From: Palsa-295 sp963781105
Lineage (GTDB): Bacteria; Acidobacteriota; Terriglobia; Acidiferrales; UBA7541
Length of the DNA: 64,000 nt
Assembly (NCBI GenBank): GCA_963781105.1
Contig: CAWAED010000004.1
Location: forward strand, 124,001 to 188,000
Direction of reading: 5' to 3'
Shown: positions 9,402-16,736 of the stretch, piece after piece
Numbering within the stretch: position 1 is the stretch's first letter
Layout of the letters: each line of letters begins with the position of its first letter
The notes under the pieces: model-generated
What the model was told of the DNA's origin: nothing
The model's input: only the letters and a program-made list of their open reading frames with translations
The model's database searches: none
Translations under genes and position numbers: made by a program

Positions 9402-9776
9402 CGTCATTGCATTTTCGTAGGGGCGGGTCTCAGACCCGCCCCGAAACGTGCATACACACCCGATTCGCAATTTTTTTGCGAACATGCTACCGTGCCCTGT
9501 GATTCACAACGAAAACTCGCGACCGGCACAAGGAATGAATCAGCCGAATCCCTCAGCTCCAGGCTTTTCCGCCCTTCCTAACCGCAACAACATCGCATTC
9601 AAAATCCTGGCTAACTTCATGAAAATAAAAGCCGAACCAAATTCTAATTGCAACAAGAACCACACGGCGCGACGTTTCACACGCCACCGGTCGCAGATAA
9701 CGAATCGGGCGTTCGCATTTCGCGAGTCACCACTCACCGCTCAACAATCACGCCCTTCTCCGAAAGAGGCGCGCCC
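9402..9776. other. Intergenic region between propeller protein and carboxyltransferase genes
   Basis: These 375 bases contain a perfect hairpin element at 9417-9442 and a good ribosome site (GAGG at 9766-9769) for the downstream GTG start. Reading frames running through the region lack recognisable protein features. I see no convincing promoter or RNA gene. Confidence 0.5.
9417..9442. repeat. GTAGGGGC-type perfect palindrome, possible terminator
   Basis: GTAGGGGCGGGTCT is followed by one base and the exact reverse complement of GGGGCGGGTCT (arms 9420-9430 and 9432-9442, 11 bp each). It lies 16 bases after the stop of the large propeller protein. It shares its prefix with the hairpin at 4816-4839. 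It could end transcription or stabilise the upstream mRNA, but there is no U-run. Confidence 0.6.
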
Positions 9777-11351
9777 GTGACCACTCCAGCCCACCGCAAG
9801 CACCACGACCGCCTCGACGAGCTCCGCAAGCTCAACCGCGAGGCCGAAGCCGGCGGCGGAGCCGAGCGCCGCGAGCGCGAACACAAGCAAGGCAAGCTCA
9901 GCGCCCGCGAACGCATAGACCTATTGCTCGACGAAGGTTCCTTTGAAGAGCTCGATAAATTCGTCCGCCACCACTCCCACGATTTCGGTATGGAAACGCA
10001 GCGTCCGCCCGGCGACGGCTTCATCACCGGCTACGGCCGAATCGGCGGTCGCCTGGTCTACGTCTTCGCGCAAGACTTCACCGTCTTCGGCGGCTCGCTC
10101 TCCGAAGCCAACGCTGCGAAAATCACAAAAATCATGGATCTCGCCCTGCGCCAGGGCGCGCCCGTCATCGGCCTGAACGACTCCGGCGGCGCGCGCATTC
10201 AGGAAGGAGTTGTCTCGCTCGCAGGCTACGCGGAAATTTTTCTGCGCAATACTCTTTGCAGCGGCGTGATTCCGCAGATCAGCGCCATCATGGGCCCCTG
10301 TGCCGGCGGCGCGGTTTATTCTCCGGCGATCACCGATTTTATTTTCATGACGCGCGACACGTCCTACATGTTCGTCACCGGTCCGGACGTGATCAAGACC
10401 GTCACCCACGAGGAAGTCACCAAGCAGGAACTCGGCGGCGCGATGACCCACAACGCCACCAGCGGCGTTGCCCATTTCGTTTCCCGCGACGATGCCGAAT
10501 GCCTCGCCATGATCCGCGAGCTTTTCAGCTATCTCCCGTCGAACAATCTGGACGATCCGCCGCGCAAGCCCTCGAACGATCCCTGGGACCGCTCGACGCC
10601 CGCGCTCAACGCGCTCGTCCCGGAAAATCCGCAGCAGCCCTACGACATAAAAGACGTGATCCACGCGCTCGCCGACGATTCCGAATTTTTCGAAGTCCAC
10701 GAGCACTATGCGAAAAATATCGTGGTCGGTTTCGCGCGCCTCGATGGCCGTTCCGTCGGCATCGTCGCCAACCAGCCCGCGTTCCTCGCCGGCGTCCTCG
10801 ATATCAACGCTTCCGTAAAAGGCGCGCGGTTCGTGCGCTTCTGCGATGCGTTCAATATCCCGTTGATCACGTTTGAAGACGTCCCCGGCTTTCTTCCGGG
10901 CACCCAACAGGAATTCGGCGGCATCATCAAGCACGGTGCGAAATTGCTTTTCGCCTTCGCCGAAGCCACTGTCCCGAAAATCACGGTTATCACGCGAAAG
11001 GCCTATGGCGGCGCCTACTGCGTCATGTCTTCCAAACACATTCGCACCGACATCAATTTCGCGTGGCCCACCGCCGAAATCGCCGTGATGGGCCCCGAAG
11101 GCGCCGTAAATATTGTCTACAAACGTGAAATTGATCGCGCCCCGGAAGCCGAGCGCGAAAATCTCCGCCGCGAGAAAATCGAAGACTTCCGCGAACGCTT
11201 CGCCAACCCCTACGTCGCCGCCGAACGCGGCTACATTGACGGCGTAATCGAACCCGCCGAAACCCGCGCCAAGCTAATCACCGCCCTCCGCTCCCTGGAA
11301 AACAAGCGCGACACCAACCCCCGCAAAAAGCACGGCAACATCCCGCTATGA
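9777..11351 (+). CDS. Acyl-CoA carboxylase carboxyltransferase (beta) subunit, propionyl-CoA type
   Basis: Biotin-dependent carboxyltransferase of the PccB/MmdA family, transferring CO2 from carboxybiotin to propionyl-CoA or a related acyl-CoA in the cytoplasm. From GTG 9777, preceded by GAGG at 9766-9769, the protein is 524 residues, the usual length. Two crotonase-like halves are visible. The first has GLNDSGGARIQEG and the oxyanion-forming GPCAGGAVYSPAITDF; the second has FEDVPGFLPG and KAYGGAYCVMSSK. The C-terminus KHGNIPL is typical of the family. The open frame extends upstream to 9648, but that part is not family-like. No biotin carboxylase, biotin carrier or methylmalonyl-CoA genes are adjacent, so the substrate is inferred only from family resemblance. 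Confidence 0.93.
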   Translation: MTTPAHRKHHDRLDELRKLNREAEAGGGAERREREHKQGKLSARERIDLLLDEGSFEELDKFVRHHSHDFGMETQRPPGDGFITGYGRIGGRLVYVFAQDFTVFGGSLSEANAAKITKIMDLALRQGAPVIGLNDSGGARIQEGVVSLAGYAEIFLRNTLCSGVIPQISAIMGPCAGGAVYSPAITDFIFMTRDTSYMFVTGPDVIKTVTHEEVTKQELGGAMTHNATSGVAHFVSRDDAECLAMIRELFSYLPSNNLDDPPRKPSNDPWDRSTPALNALVPENPQQPYDIKDVIHALADDSEFFEVHEHYAKNIVVGFARLDGRSVGIVANQPAFLAGVLDINASVKGARFVRFCDAFNIPLITFEDVPGFLPGTQQEFGGIIKHGAKLLFAFAEATVPKITVITRKAYGGAYCVMSSKHIRTDINFAWPTAEIAVMGPEGAVNIVYKREIDRAPEAERENLRREKIEDFRERFANPYVAAERGYIDGVIEPAETRAKLITALRSLENKRDTNPRKKHGNIPL

Positions 11352-11666
11352 AACAAAGCCCTCACCGCGATTACAAAATGAGCACAACAAAAGCTGCTAA
11401 TTGCTTGTTCACCGCTGTCATTCAGAAAAAGGACGCTGGTACATAGGCACGGTGAAGGGGCTTCCCGGCGCTAATTCGCCGGGGCCGCACGCTCGCAGAG
11501 GTCTGTCGTAATTTGAAAGAAGCTGTTCAACTAATTGGAAACAAGCCCGCGTTAACTAGTGACAGCACGTTCAAGCAAGCGCACACTGGATTTTTACGGG
11601 CGATTCCGGTAGGATGCCGTGGTTTTGTTTCGGCGCCATGGTTCAGGGAAAGGTTAGGAAAAAAGG
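11352..11666. other. Intergenic region with one hairpin
   Basis: These 315 bases lack a credible gene. The only structure I see is a 7-bp GC hairpin (CCCGGCG at 11464-11470, CGCCGGG at 11477-11483, loop CTAATT) without a T-run. A GGAAAGG-like purine stretch before 11667 can serve as the ribosome site of the next gene. Confidence 0.5.
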
Positions 11667-12362
11667 ATGACTAAGAAACCCAGCGGCCCCAAGACTTTGC
11701 TCGAATCGCTCGATGCTTTGGTCGAGAAGCACCACCTGCTCAAGCACCCTTTCTACCAGGCTTGGTCTGAAGGCCGTCTATCGAAGCAGCAACTGGGCTT
11801 GTACGCCGAGCAGTACTATCAACACGTCCGCTCCTTCCCCGAAAACCTAAAGCAGCTCGCCGCTCGCACCAATGGCGATGCCGCCTTGAAAACCATCGTA
11901 AAGGAAAATCTCGCCGAAGAATTGGATGCCTCGGCGCCGCACCCGCAACTTTGGCGCCAGTTCGCGGAGTCGCTCGGCGTCAGTGACGCGTCGCTCGAAG
12001 CCGCTCAACCGAAGCCTGGCGTTGCCGCGCTGCTGGACACCTACGACGAGGTGGCTGCGCAAGGTTCCATGACGCAGGCCGTCGCCGCTTTCTACGTTTA
12101 CGAAGCGCAGGTTCCCGAAATCGCCACGCAGAAAATTTCTGGCCTGCGCCGCTTCTATGGAATCACCGAACCGCGTGCGCTGGCTTACTTTGCGGTCCAC
12201 GAAGAAGCCGATGTCCGCCACCGCGCCGCCTGGCGCGAATGGCTCGCAAGCCAGAACAACGTAGATACGGTAGGGGTCCTTTGCGCCGCCGAACGCAGCC
12301 TGAAGGCCCTATGGGGCGCGCTCGACGCCGTCTATCCGCAAGGCTGCATGTCGAAAAACTAA
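11667..12362 (+). CDS. CADD-family heme-oxygenase-like diiron protein, probable p-aminobenzoate synthase
   Basis: The 231-residue all-helical protein belongs to the TenA/PqqC-like fold and matches the CADD family (named for the Chlamydia death-domain-associating protein), which in Chlamydia makes p-aminobenzoate for folate from one of its own tyrosines. Visible ligand-like residues are Glu85, His92, Glu146, His178, Asp182 and His185. Their spacings (7, 54, 32, 4, 3) are the same as those I recall for chlamydial CADD (E81, H88, E142, H174, D178, H181). Lys156 and Tyr145 fit the essential Lys152 and Tyr141, and Tyr30 is near the position of the sacrificial Tyr27. Folate role is inference; no folate gene is adjacent. 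The start ATG follows a purine-rich site and fits the family N-terminus. Confidence 0.85.
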   Translation: MTKKPSGPKTLLESLDALVEKHHLLKHPFYQAWSEGRLSKQQLGLYAEQYYQHVRSFPENLKQLAARTNGDAALKTIVKENLAEELDASAPHPQLWRQFAESLGVSDASLEAAQPKPGVAALLDTYDEVAAQGSMTQAVAAFYVYEAQVPEIATQKISGLRRFYGITEPRALAYFAVHEEADVRHRAAWREWLASQNNVDTVGVLCAAERSLKALWGALDAVYPQGCMSKN

Positions 12363-12452
12363 GTCACATTATCCACTGCCGATTTTTTGCGAATTAGAAG
12401 AAATTCCTGAAGGTATCCGGCGAGATATTTGCGCGGAGTTTCTGGTTAACTC

Positions 12453-13166
12453 TCAACCGCCTTTCTTCAGCACCGTAACTCCGTCTCGCCCCGCGATCAC
12501 CGCTTCCGAAGCATATTTCAGAAACAATCCGTGCTCGACCAGTCCGACCACGTGATCGAGGTGATGCGCAATCTCCTTCGGATCCTCCATCGGCCCGAAA
12601 GCGCAATTGAGAATGTAGTGTCCACCATCAGTGATGAAGGGCTTCTGATCGGCTCCGACCCGCATCGCGGGATTTCCACCGAGCTCGCGCAATTTCTTCG
12701 CCGTCGCTTCCCACCCGAATGGCACCACTTCCACCGGGACGGCGACGAGTTGCCCCAGGCGCTCGACAATCTTGGTGTCGTCCGCAACCACGACCATGCG
12801 CTTGCTCGCTGCTGCAACAATTTTCTCCCGCAATAACGCGCCGCCATGTCCCTTAATCAGATACAGCGAGCCGGGAAGCACTTCGTCCGCGCCGTCAATC
12901 GTCAAATCAATTTGCGTGTGCTCTGCAAAACTGGTGAGCGGAATTCCAAGCGAATTCGCTTGCTGGGTTGTGCGTTCGGAAGTGGGGATTCCGACGATTC
13001 GCAAGCCATCTTGCTTCACTCGACGTCCAAGTGCTGCTACGGCAAACGCTGCCGTGGATCCGGTGCCCAGACCGACAACCATGCCGTCCTGTACTAGCTG
13101 AGCGGCGGTTTCGCCCGCTTCTTTCTTCCGCTGATCTTGTTGCGACAATTGCGTGTGCGCGCTCAT
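12453..13166 (-). CDS. rpiA: Ribose-5-phosphate isomerase A
   Basis: RpiA interconverts ribose 5-phosphate and ribulose 5-phosphate in the non-oxidative pentose phosphate pathway. The 237-residue protein starts best at ATG 13166 (MSAHTQ), giving the usual length. Family motifs include GLGTGSTAAF, the DGADEV segment with catalytic acidic residue, KGHGGALLREK with the catalytic Lys, and ITDGGHYILN. The frame continues upstream to 13262, but those residues are not RpiA-like. It is transcribed alone, convergent with the CADD-like gene. gnd and zwf of the same pathway lie 9 kb away. Confidence 0.94.
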   Translation of the reverse strand: MSAHTQLSQQDQRKKEAGETAAQLVQDGMVVGLGTGSTAAFAVAALGRRVKQDGLRIVGIPTSERTTQQANSLGIPLTSFAEHTQIDLTIDGADEVLPGSLYLIKGHGGALLREKIVAAASKRMVVVADDTKIVERLGQLVAVPVEVVPFGWEATAKKLRELGGNPAMRVGADQKPFITDGGHYILNCAFGPMEDPKEIAHHLDHVVGLVEHGLFLKYASEAVIAGRDGVTVLKKGG

Positions 13167-13425
13167 GTCAATTGCTCCAAAGCGCTCATCATAGCCGGGG
13201 ACGCGAGCGTTGCCAACCCCGGGACTTTGCTCCAGGTGATCTAAGGCAAGTATCGTCTGCACTTGGCAGTGGGGCCATGCGAAAACGCCGAACGAGCAGC
13301 AGCCTGCGATTTTAGGGGCTCGCGTGCGAGGACGCGCGCAATGATCGCAGGCCGCTGCTGCATCCGACTCTAAGAATAGCTGCCCGGCCCAATGGTGCGG
13401 CGAACAGGCCGCTGGTTACCTTTAT

Positions 13426-14595
13426 TTATTGCAGCAGATTCAAGGTGTTGCTTCCATCGTCAACGAATAGCAGCCCGTATCCTGGCTGATAAATCAATCC
13501 GAACAGCGTACCGCTTCCCGGAGGTGTACCGGTATTGTCCAAGAGTGTTTTGGCTATCTGTACGCCGCCGGGAGTGATCTCCGTGATAAAACCGTCTCCG
13601 CCATTGACGGTGAGAACCTCGCCGTTGGGCGCGACGGTGAGACCGAGCGGAAAGTTCAGGCTCCCACCATGGGAAAGGGTAGTACCGGCGCCTGCGGAAG
13701 TGGTTCGGTCGATGGCGTTGGGAATCAGCGCGATTCGATTGTTGAGCGTGTCTGCTACGTAGAGCGCTCGCTCGCTGTTCCCAACCACCGTCGTGCAATC
13801 ATCCGGATCGCTGGCATTGCATGCAGGGCTTAGGCCGACACCGGTTGGCCCGATCACCAGCGCCGCAGGATCGGTGCGTTCCGAGAAACCAGAACCGATG
13901 ACGGTCATCGATTCGATCGAGGGCATCTGCGTTTCGGTTTCTTCTAGATTGATTCGAACTACCGTGCCTTGCTGCACCACATTCGGGCTCGCCGCTAACG
14001 TGCCGTTCAAGACATTCGTGACGAACAATTCGGCATGAGTGTCCTCGTCGGAAGCCGTCATATCCCACGGTCCACTGATTAGTGAACCGAAGAAGGTCTC
14101 GACCGGCTTGCCGGAGTTATCGAGCACAATCAGACACCCTGCCTGCGCCGTTTTCGAGGTGCCATCCGCCGTGGGCAAACTGCCGACGATCACCCATCCT
14201 GTGCGCAACACCGTAAGAGCCGTCGTGAGTCCGACACCCCCAGGGCAAGAACCCGGCAGCGTCGCAGCGTTAATCTGGGCAAATACCGTGAGTCCTCCGC
14301 TCGGAGCGATTTCAACAATCGTGATGCCAGTGCCTTGTAGGTTGCCGCTGCCGTTGAAATTGCTGATCAGGATGTCACCTGCAGTGAGCCGCCCGGTGGT
14401 GCGCGGCACCCTGACGATGCCGTAGGGATTTACATCGCCGTTTGAGGGAACCGTGGAAGTTATCGTCCTGATTTTGTGGAGATTCTTCAGAATAGCGTCG
14501 TCATCACCGCCTGCGCGTACAGACGTGACGACCACTGTAAGAAGCAAGGCGCAGAATAGAATGCCAGAGACAGCAATCACAGATCGTTTTGTCAT
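13426..14595 (-). CDS. Secreted beta-propeller (NHL-like) protein
   Basis: The 389-residue protein has a signal peptide (VIAVSGILFCALLLTVVVTS) ending near SVRAGG. The mature part shows repeated four-strand blades, such as NPYGIVRVPRTTG, RALYVADTLNNRIALIP, PLGLTVAPNGEVLTVN and GYGLLFVDDGSNTLNLL, which resemble NHL or SMP-30-like propellers. Four Cys residues could form disulfides outside the cytoplasm. No catalytic residues are identifiable, so function is unknown. The gene is divergent from the ABC transporter pair and shares a 383-base intergenic region with it. Confidence 0.75.
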   Translation of the reverse strand: MTKRSVIAVSGILFCALLLTVVVTSVRAGGDDDAILKNLHKIRTITSTVPSNGDVNPYGIVRVPRTTGRLTAGDILISNFNGSGNLQGTGITIVEIAPSGGLTVFAQINAATLPGSCPGGVGLTTALTVLRTGWVIVGSLPTADGTSKTAQAGCLIVLDNSGKPVETFFGSLISGPWDMTASDEDTHAELFVTNVLNGTLAASPNVVQQGTVVRINLEETETQMPSIESMTVIGSGFSERTDPAALVIGPTGVGLSPACNASDPDDCTTVVGNSERALYVADTLNNRIALIPNAIDRTTSAGAGTTLSHGGSLNFPLGLTVAPNGEVLTVNGGDGFITEITPGGVQIAKTLLDNTGTPPGSGTLFGLIYQPGYGLLFVDDGSNTLNLLQ

Positions 14596-14797
14596 GGAAC
14601 TCTCCTCTTTTTCTCAGCAGGTTCTTCTGAATTTCGGCGCCGCTGGGACACGGTTTGGCAACGGAGCTGCGAGCATCGCGCAAAAAAAACAGCCTAGCCG
14701 GGGGGAGCGGATGGCTGCCCGTTCTTTGAAGCTCTCGCGCGGCAAAGATTGAGCGAGATGAGCCGCGGCATTGTCATAACGGTGTCGCTGAGTTGTC

Positions 14798-14807
14798 ACA
14801 AATTTGT
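14798..14807. promoter_or_regulatory. Palindrome ACAAATTTGT, candidate operator half of a pair
   Basis: A perfect 10-bp palindrome located about 170 bases upstream of the ABC ATPase start. A related palindrome lies 116 bases downstream, close to 11 helical turns. It could bind a dimeric regulator controlling either divergent gene. A short A/T palindrome can also occur by chance. Confidence 0.25.
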
Positions 14808-14913
14808 AAATTCAGGTTTTGGACCCGGTCTTGGTTCCTGGGTAGTTGCAAAGTGTCAGATTTGAGGGACGGCAGGAAGGCTTCGTTCGAGTCACAATTC
14901 CGTAATATTCGCG

Positions 14914-14924
14914 CACAATTTGTG
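14914..14924. promoter_or_regulatory. Palindrome CACAATTTGTG, candidate operator half of a pair
   Basis: A perfect 11-bp palindrome centred on T14919, sharing ACAA/TTGT with the upstream element at 14798-14807. It lies 54 bases before the proposed ATG of the ABC ATPase. Regulatory function is inferred from repetition and symmetry only. Confidence 0.28.
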
Positions 14925-14978
14925 AACTGTGCACCTTCGCAGTCGCCGCGAAAACGTAGTAGGCTCTTGCGGGCTGGG

Positions 14979-16736
14979 ATGAATACTCAAGAGACACAAA
15001 AACTGCGCAGTCTGCTGACGCGACGCCAATGGGCGCCGCTCATCGAGCAATTGCAGAAACTCGGCCCCGGCGTCGCTGCGGACTTTTTCATGACCGTGTC
15101 GTATGACGAGCAGCGCGCATTGTTCCACGAGATGCCCATCGAGCTTGCAGCATCGCTGATCGTTCACCTGCCGTATTACCACGCTTATGTATTGCTGCAT
15201 TCGCGGCCATCGCAAGACATGCGCAACATCATTATTGATGCGATGAGCCCGGGCGAACGCAATCACTTTCTGGACGCGCTGCCAGAGGAAGCTTGGCAGT
15301 GCTTGATGGACGAACTGGCCGCGGCGGGATCCGGTGCACCTTACTGTGCAGTTCCGGGAGAACAGACCGCCGAAGTAACCACGGAATTCGTGCCCACAGC
15401 CGTCGATGTCGAGCCGATCATTCAGGCCAAACAAATCGAGAAAAGCTATCAGCAACCCGACGGCCGGCAGATTCAAGTAATCGCTCCGGTGGATTTCTCG
15501 GTTGAGCCGAATACGATCATCGCGCTGCTGGGACCGTCCGGTTCCGGCAAGTCAACTCTTTTGCGCATTCTTTCGGGGCTTGCGGCGCCTTCGGCGGGAG
15601 AAGTTTTGTGGCACGGCAAGCCGATGAGCCAATCGAGCCCGAATGTCGCTATCGTCTTTCAAAGCTTCGCGCTTTTTCCGTGGCTCACCGTGCTGGACAA
15701 TGTGGAAGCGCCTTTGCTGGCGCGCGGCAGCACGCATTTCGAACGTCATCGCCGGGCGTTGCGAGCCCTGGCCTCTGTCGGTCTGCATGGATTCGAATCC
15801 GCATATCCCAAGGAACTCTCCGGGGGCATGAAACAACGGGTCGGATTCGCGCGGGCGCTGGCCGTGGAACCGGAAATCCTGTTCATGGACGAGCCATTCT
15901 CCGCGCTCGACGTGCTCACGGCGGAAAACCTGCGCGGCGAATTGCTGGAGCTGTGGCTGGCCAAGAAAATTCCCACGCGAAGCATTTTTATCGTCACCCA
16001 CAACATAGAAGAAGCTGTGCTACTGGCGGACCGCATAATTGTGCTGGGTCGTAACCCGGCTAAAATCCGCGCGGACTTTCACGTGCCGCTGCAGCACCCG
16101 CGGGACCGCAAATCAGCGGCTTTCGTTCTGTACGTGGACTATATCTACAAAGTGATGACACAGCCGCAACTCGAACTGGCGCCTCCCTCCAAGTCCGAGC
16201 GGAAAGAACGAGCGTCGGCGCAGATGCTGCCGCACTCGCGACCGGGCGGAGTAGCGGGGTTGGTGGAACTGCTGAACGATCGCGGCGGCGAGGAGGATCT
16301 TTACCACGTCGCGGAAGAATTGCTATTGGAAGTGGACGACTTGCTGCCGATTCTGGACGCGGCGACGCTGCTGGGCTTCGCGACCGCTCACGAAGGCGAC
16401 GTACGCATCACGCCCGCCGGTCGGGCGTTCGCGGAAGCGGATATTCCCACGCGCAAGGAGCTGTTCCGCAAAGCGGTCCTAGAGAACGTCTCGTTGCTGC
16501 AGCAGATGTACACGGCGCTCGAAAAGAAATCCGATCACACGATGCCGATGGAATTTTTTCGCGATCTTCTCGACGAACGCTTTGCTGAAACGGAAGTGGA
16601 TCAGCAAATCGAAACCGCGCTGAACTGGGGCCGCTACGCCGAACTCTTCACCTACGACCCTGAAGCAGACACCGTGCATCTTCATCAGCTCGACCACCGC
16701 GACGAAAATTCCGCTGAGAGCGCTTCCCTGCACTGA
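14979..16736 (+). CDS. ABC transporter ATPase with MgtE-N-like and AAA-associated domains
   Basis: The 585-residue protein is a three-part fusion. Residues about 5-115 form helical repeats resembling the MgtE N-terminal superhelix (LFHEMPIELAASLIVHL, MSPGERNHFLDALPEEA). Residues about 145-390 are a NitT/TauT-type ABC ATPase: Walker A GPSGSGKST (185-193), Q-loop FQSF, signature LSGGM (280-284), Walker B LFMDEP (301-306) and His341. Residues about 425-560 resemble the C-terminal AAA-associated domain found on some nitrate/sulfonate-type ATPases. The start at ATG 14979 removes an upstream stretch without homology. The stop overlaps the permease start by one base. Substrate is unknown; no binding protein is encoded nearby. 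The N-terminal domain might sense a ligand or regulate the ATPase. Confidence 0.85.
   Translation: MNTQETQKLRSLLTRRQWAPLIEQLQKLGPGVAADFFMTVSYDEQRALFHEMPIELAASLIVHLPYYHAYVLLHSRPSQDMRNIIIDAMSPGERNHFLDALPEEAWQCLMDELAAAGSGAPYCAVPGEQTAEVTTEFVPTAVDVEPIIQAKQIEKSYQQPDGRQIQVIAPVDFSVEPNTIIALLGPSGSGKSTLLRILSGLAAPSAGEVLWHGKPMSQSSPNVAIVFQSFALFPWLTVLDNVEAPLLARGSTHFERHRRALRALASVGLHGFESAYPKELSGGMKQRVGFARALAVEPEILFMDEPFSALDVLTAENLRGELLELWLAKKIPTRSIFIVTHNIEEAVLLADRIIVLGRNPAKIRADFHVPLQHPRDRKSAAFVLYVDYIYKVMTQPQLELAPPSKSERKERASAQMLPHSRPGGVAGLVELLNDRGGEEDLYHVAEELLLEVDDLLPILDAATLLGFATAHEGDVRITPAGRAFAEADIPTRKELFRKAVLENVSLLQQMYTALEKKSDHTMPMEFFRDLLDERFAETEVDQQIETALNWGRYAELFTYDPEADTVHLHQLDHRDENSAESASLH

Larger units (their letters stand above)
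14596..14978. other. Divergent intergenic region upstream of the ABC transporter pair
   Basis: This 383-base region separates two divergent transcription units. It contains two similar palindromes, annotated separately at 14798-14807 and 14914-14924. The ABC reading frame is open across part of it (from 14793), but that segment has no protein-family features. No RNA gene is recognised. Confidence 0.5.

Noticed and set aside
9921..11039. 372-residue open frame on the minus strand inside the carboxyltransferase gene
   Set aside because: It is antisense to a complete, well-conserved carboxyltransferase, has no domain features and arises from high GC.
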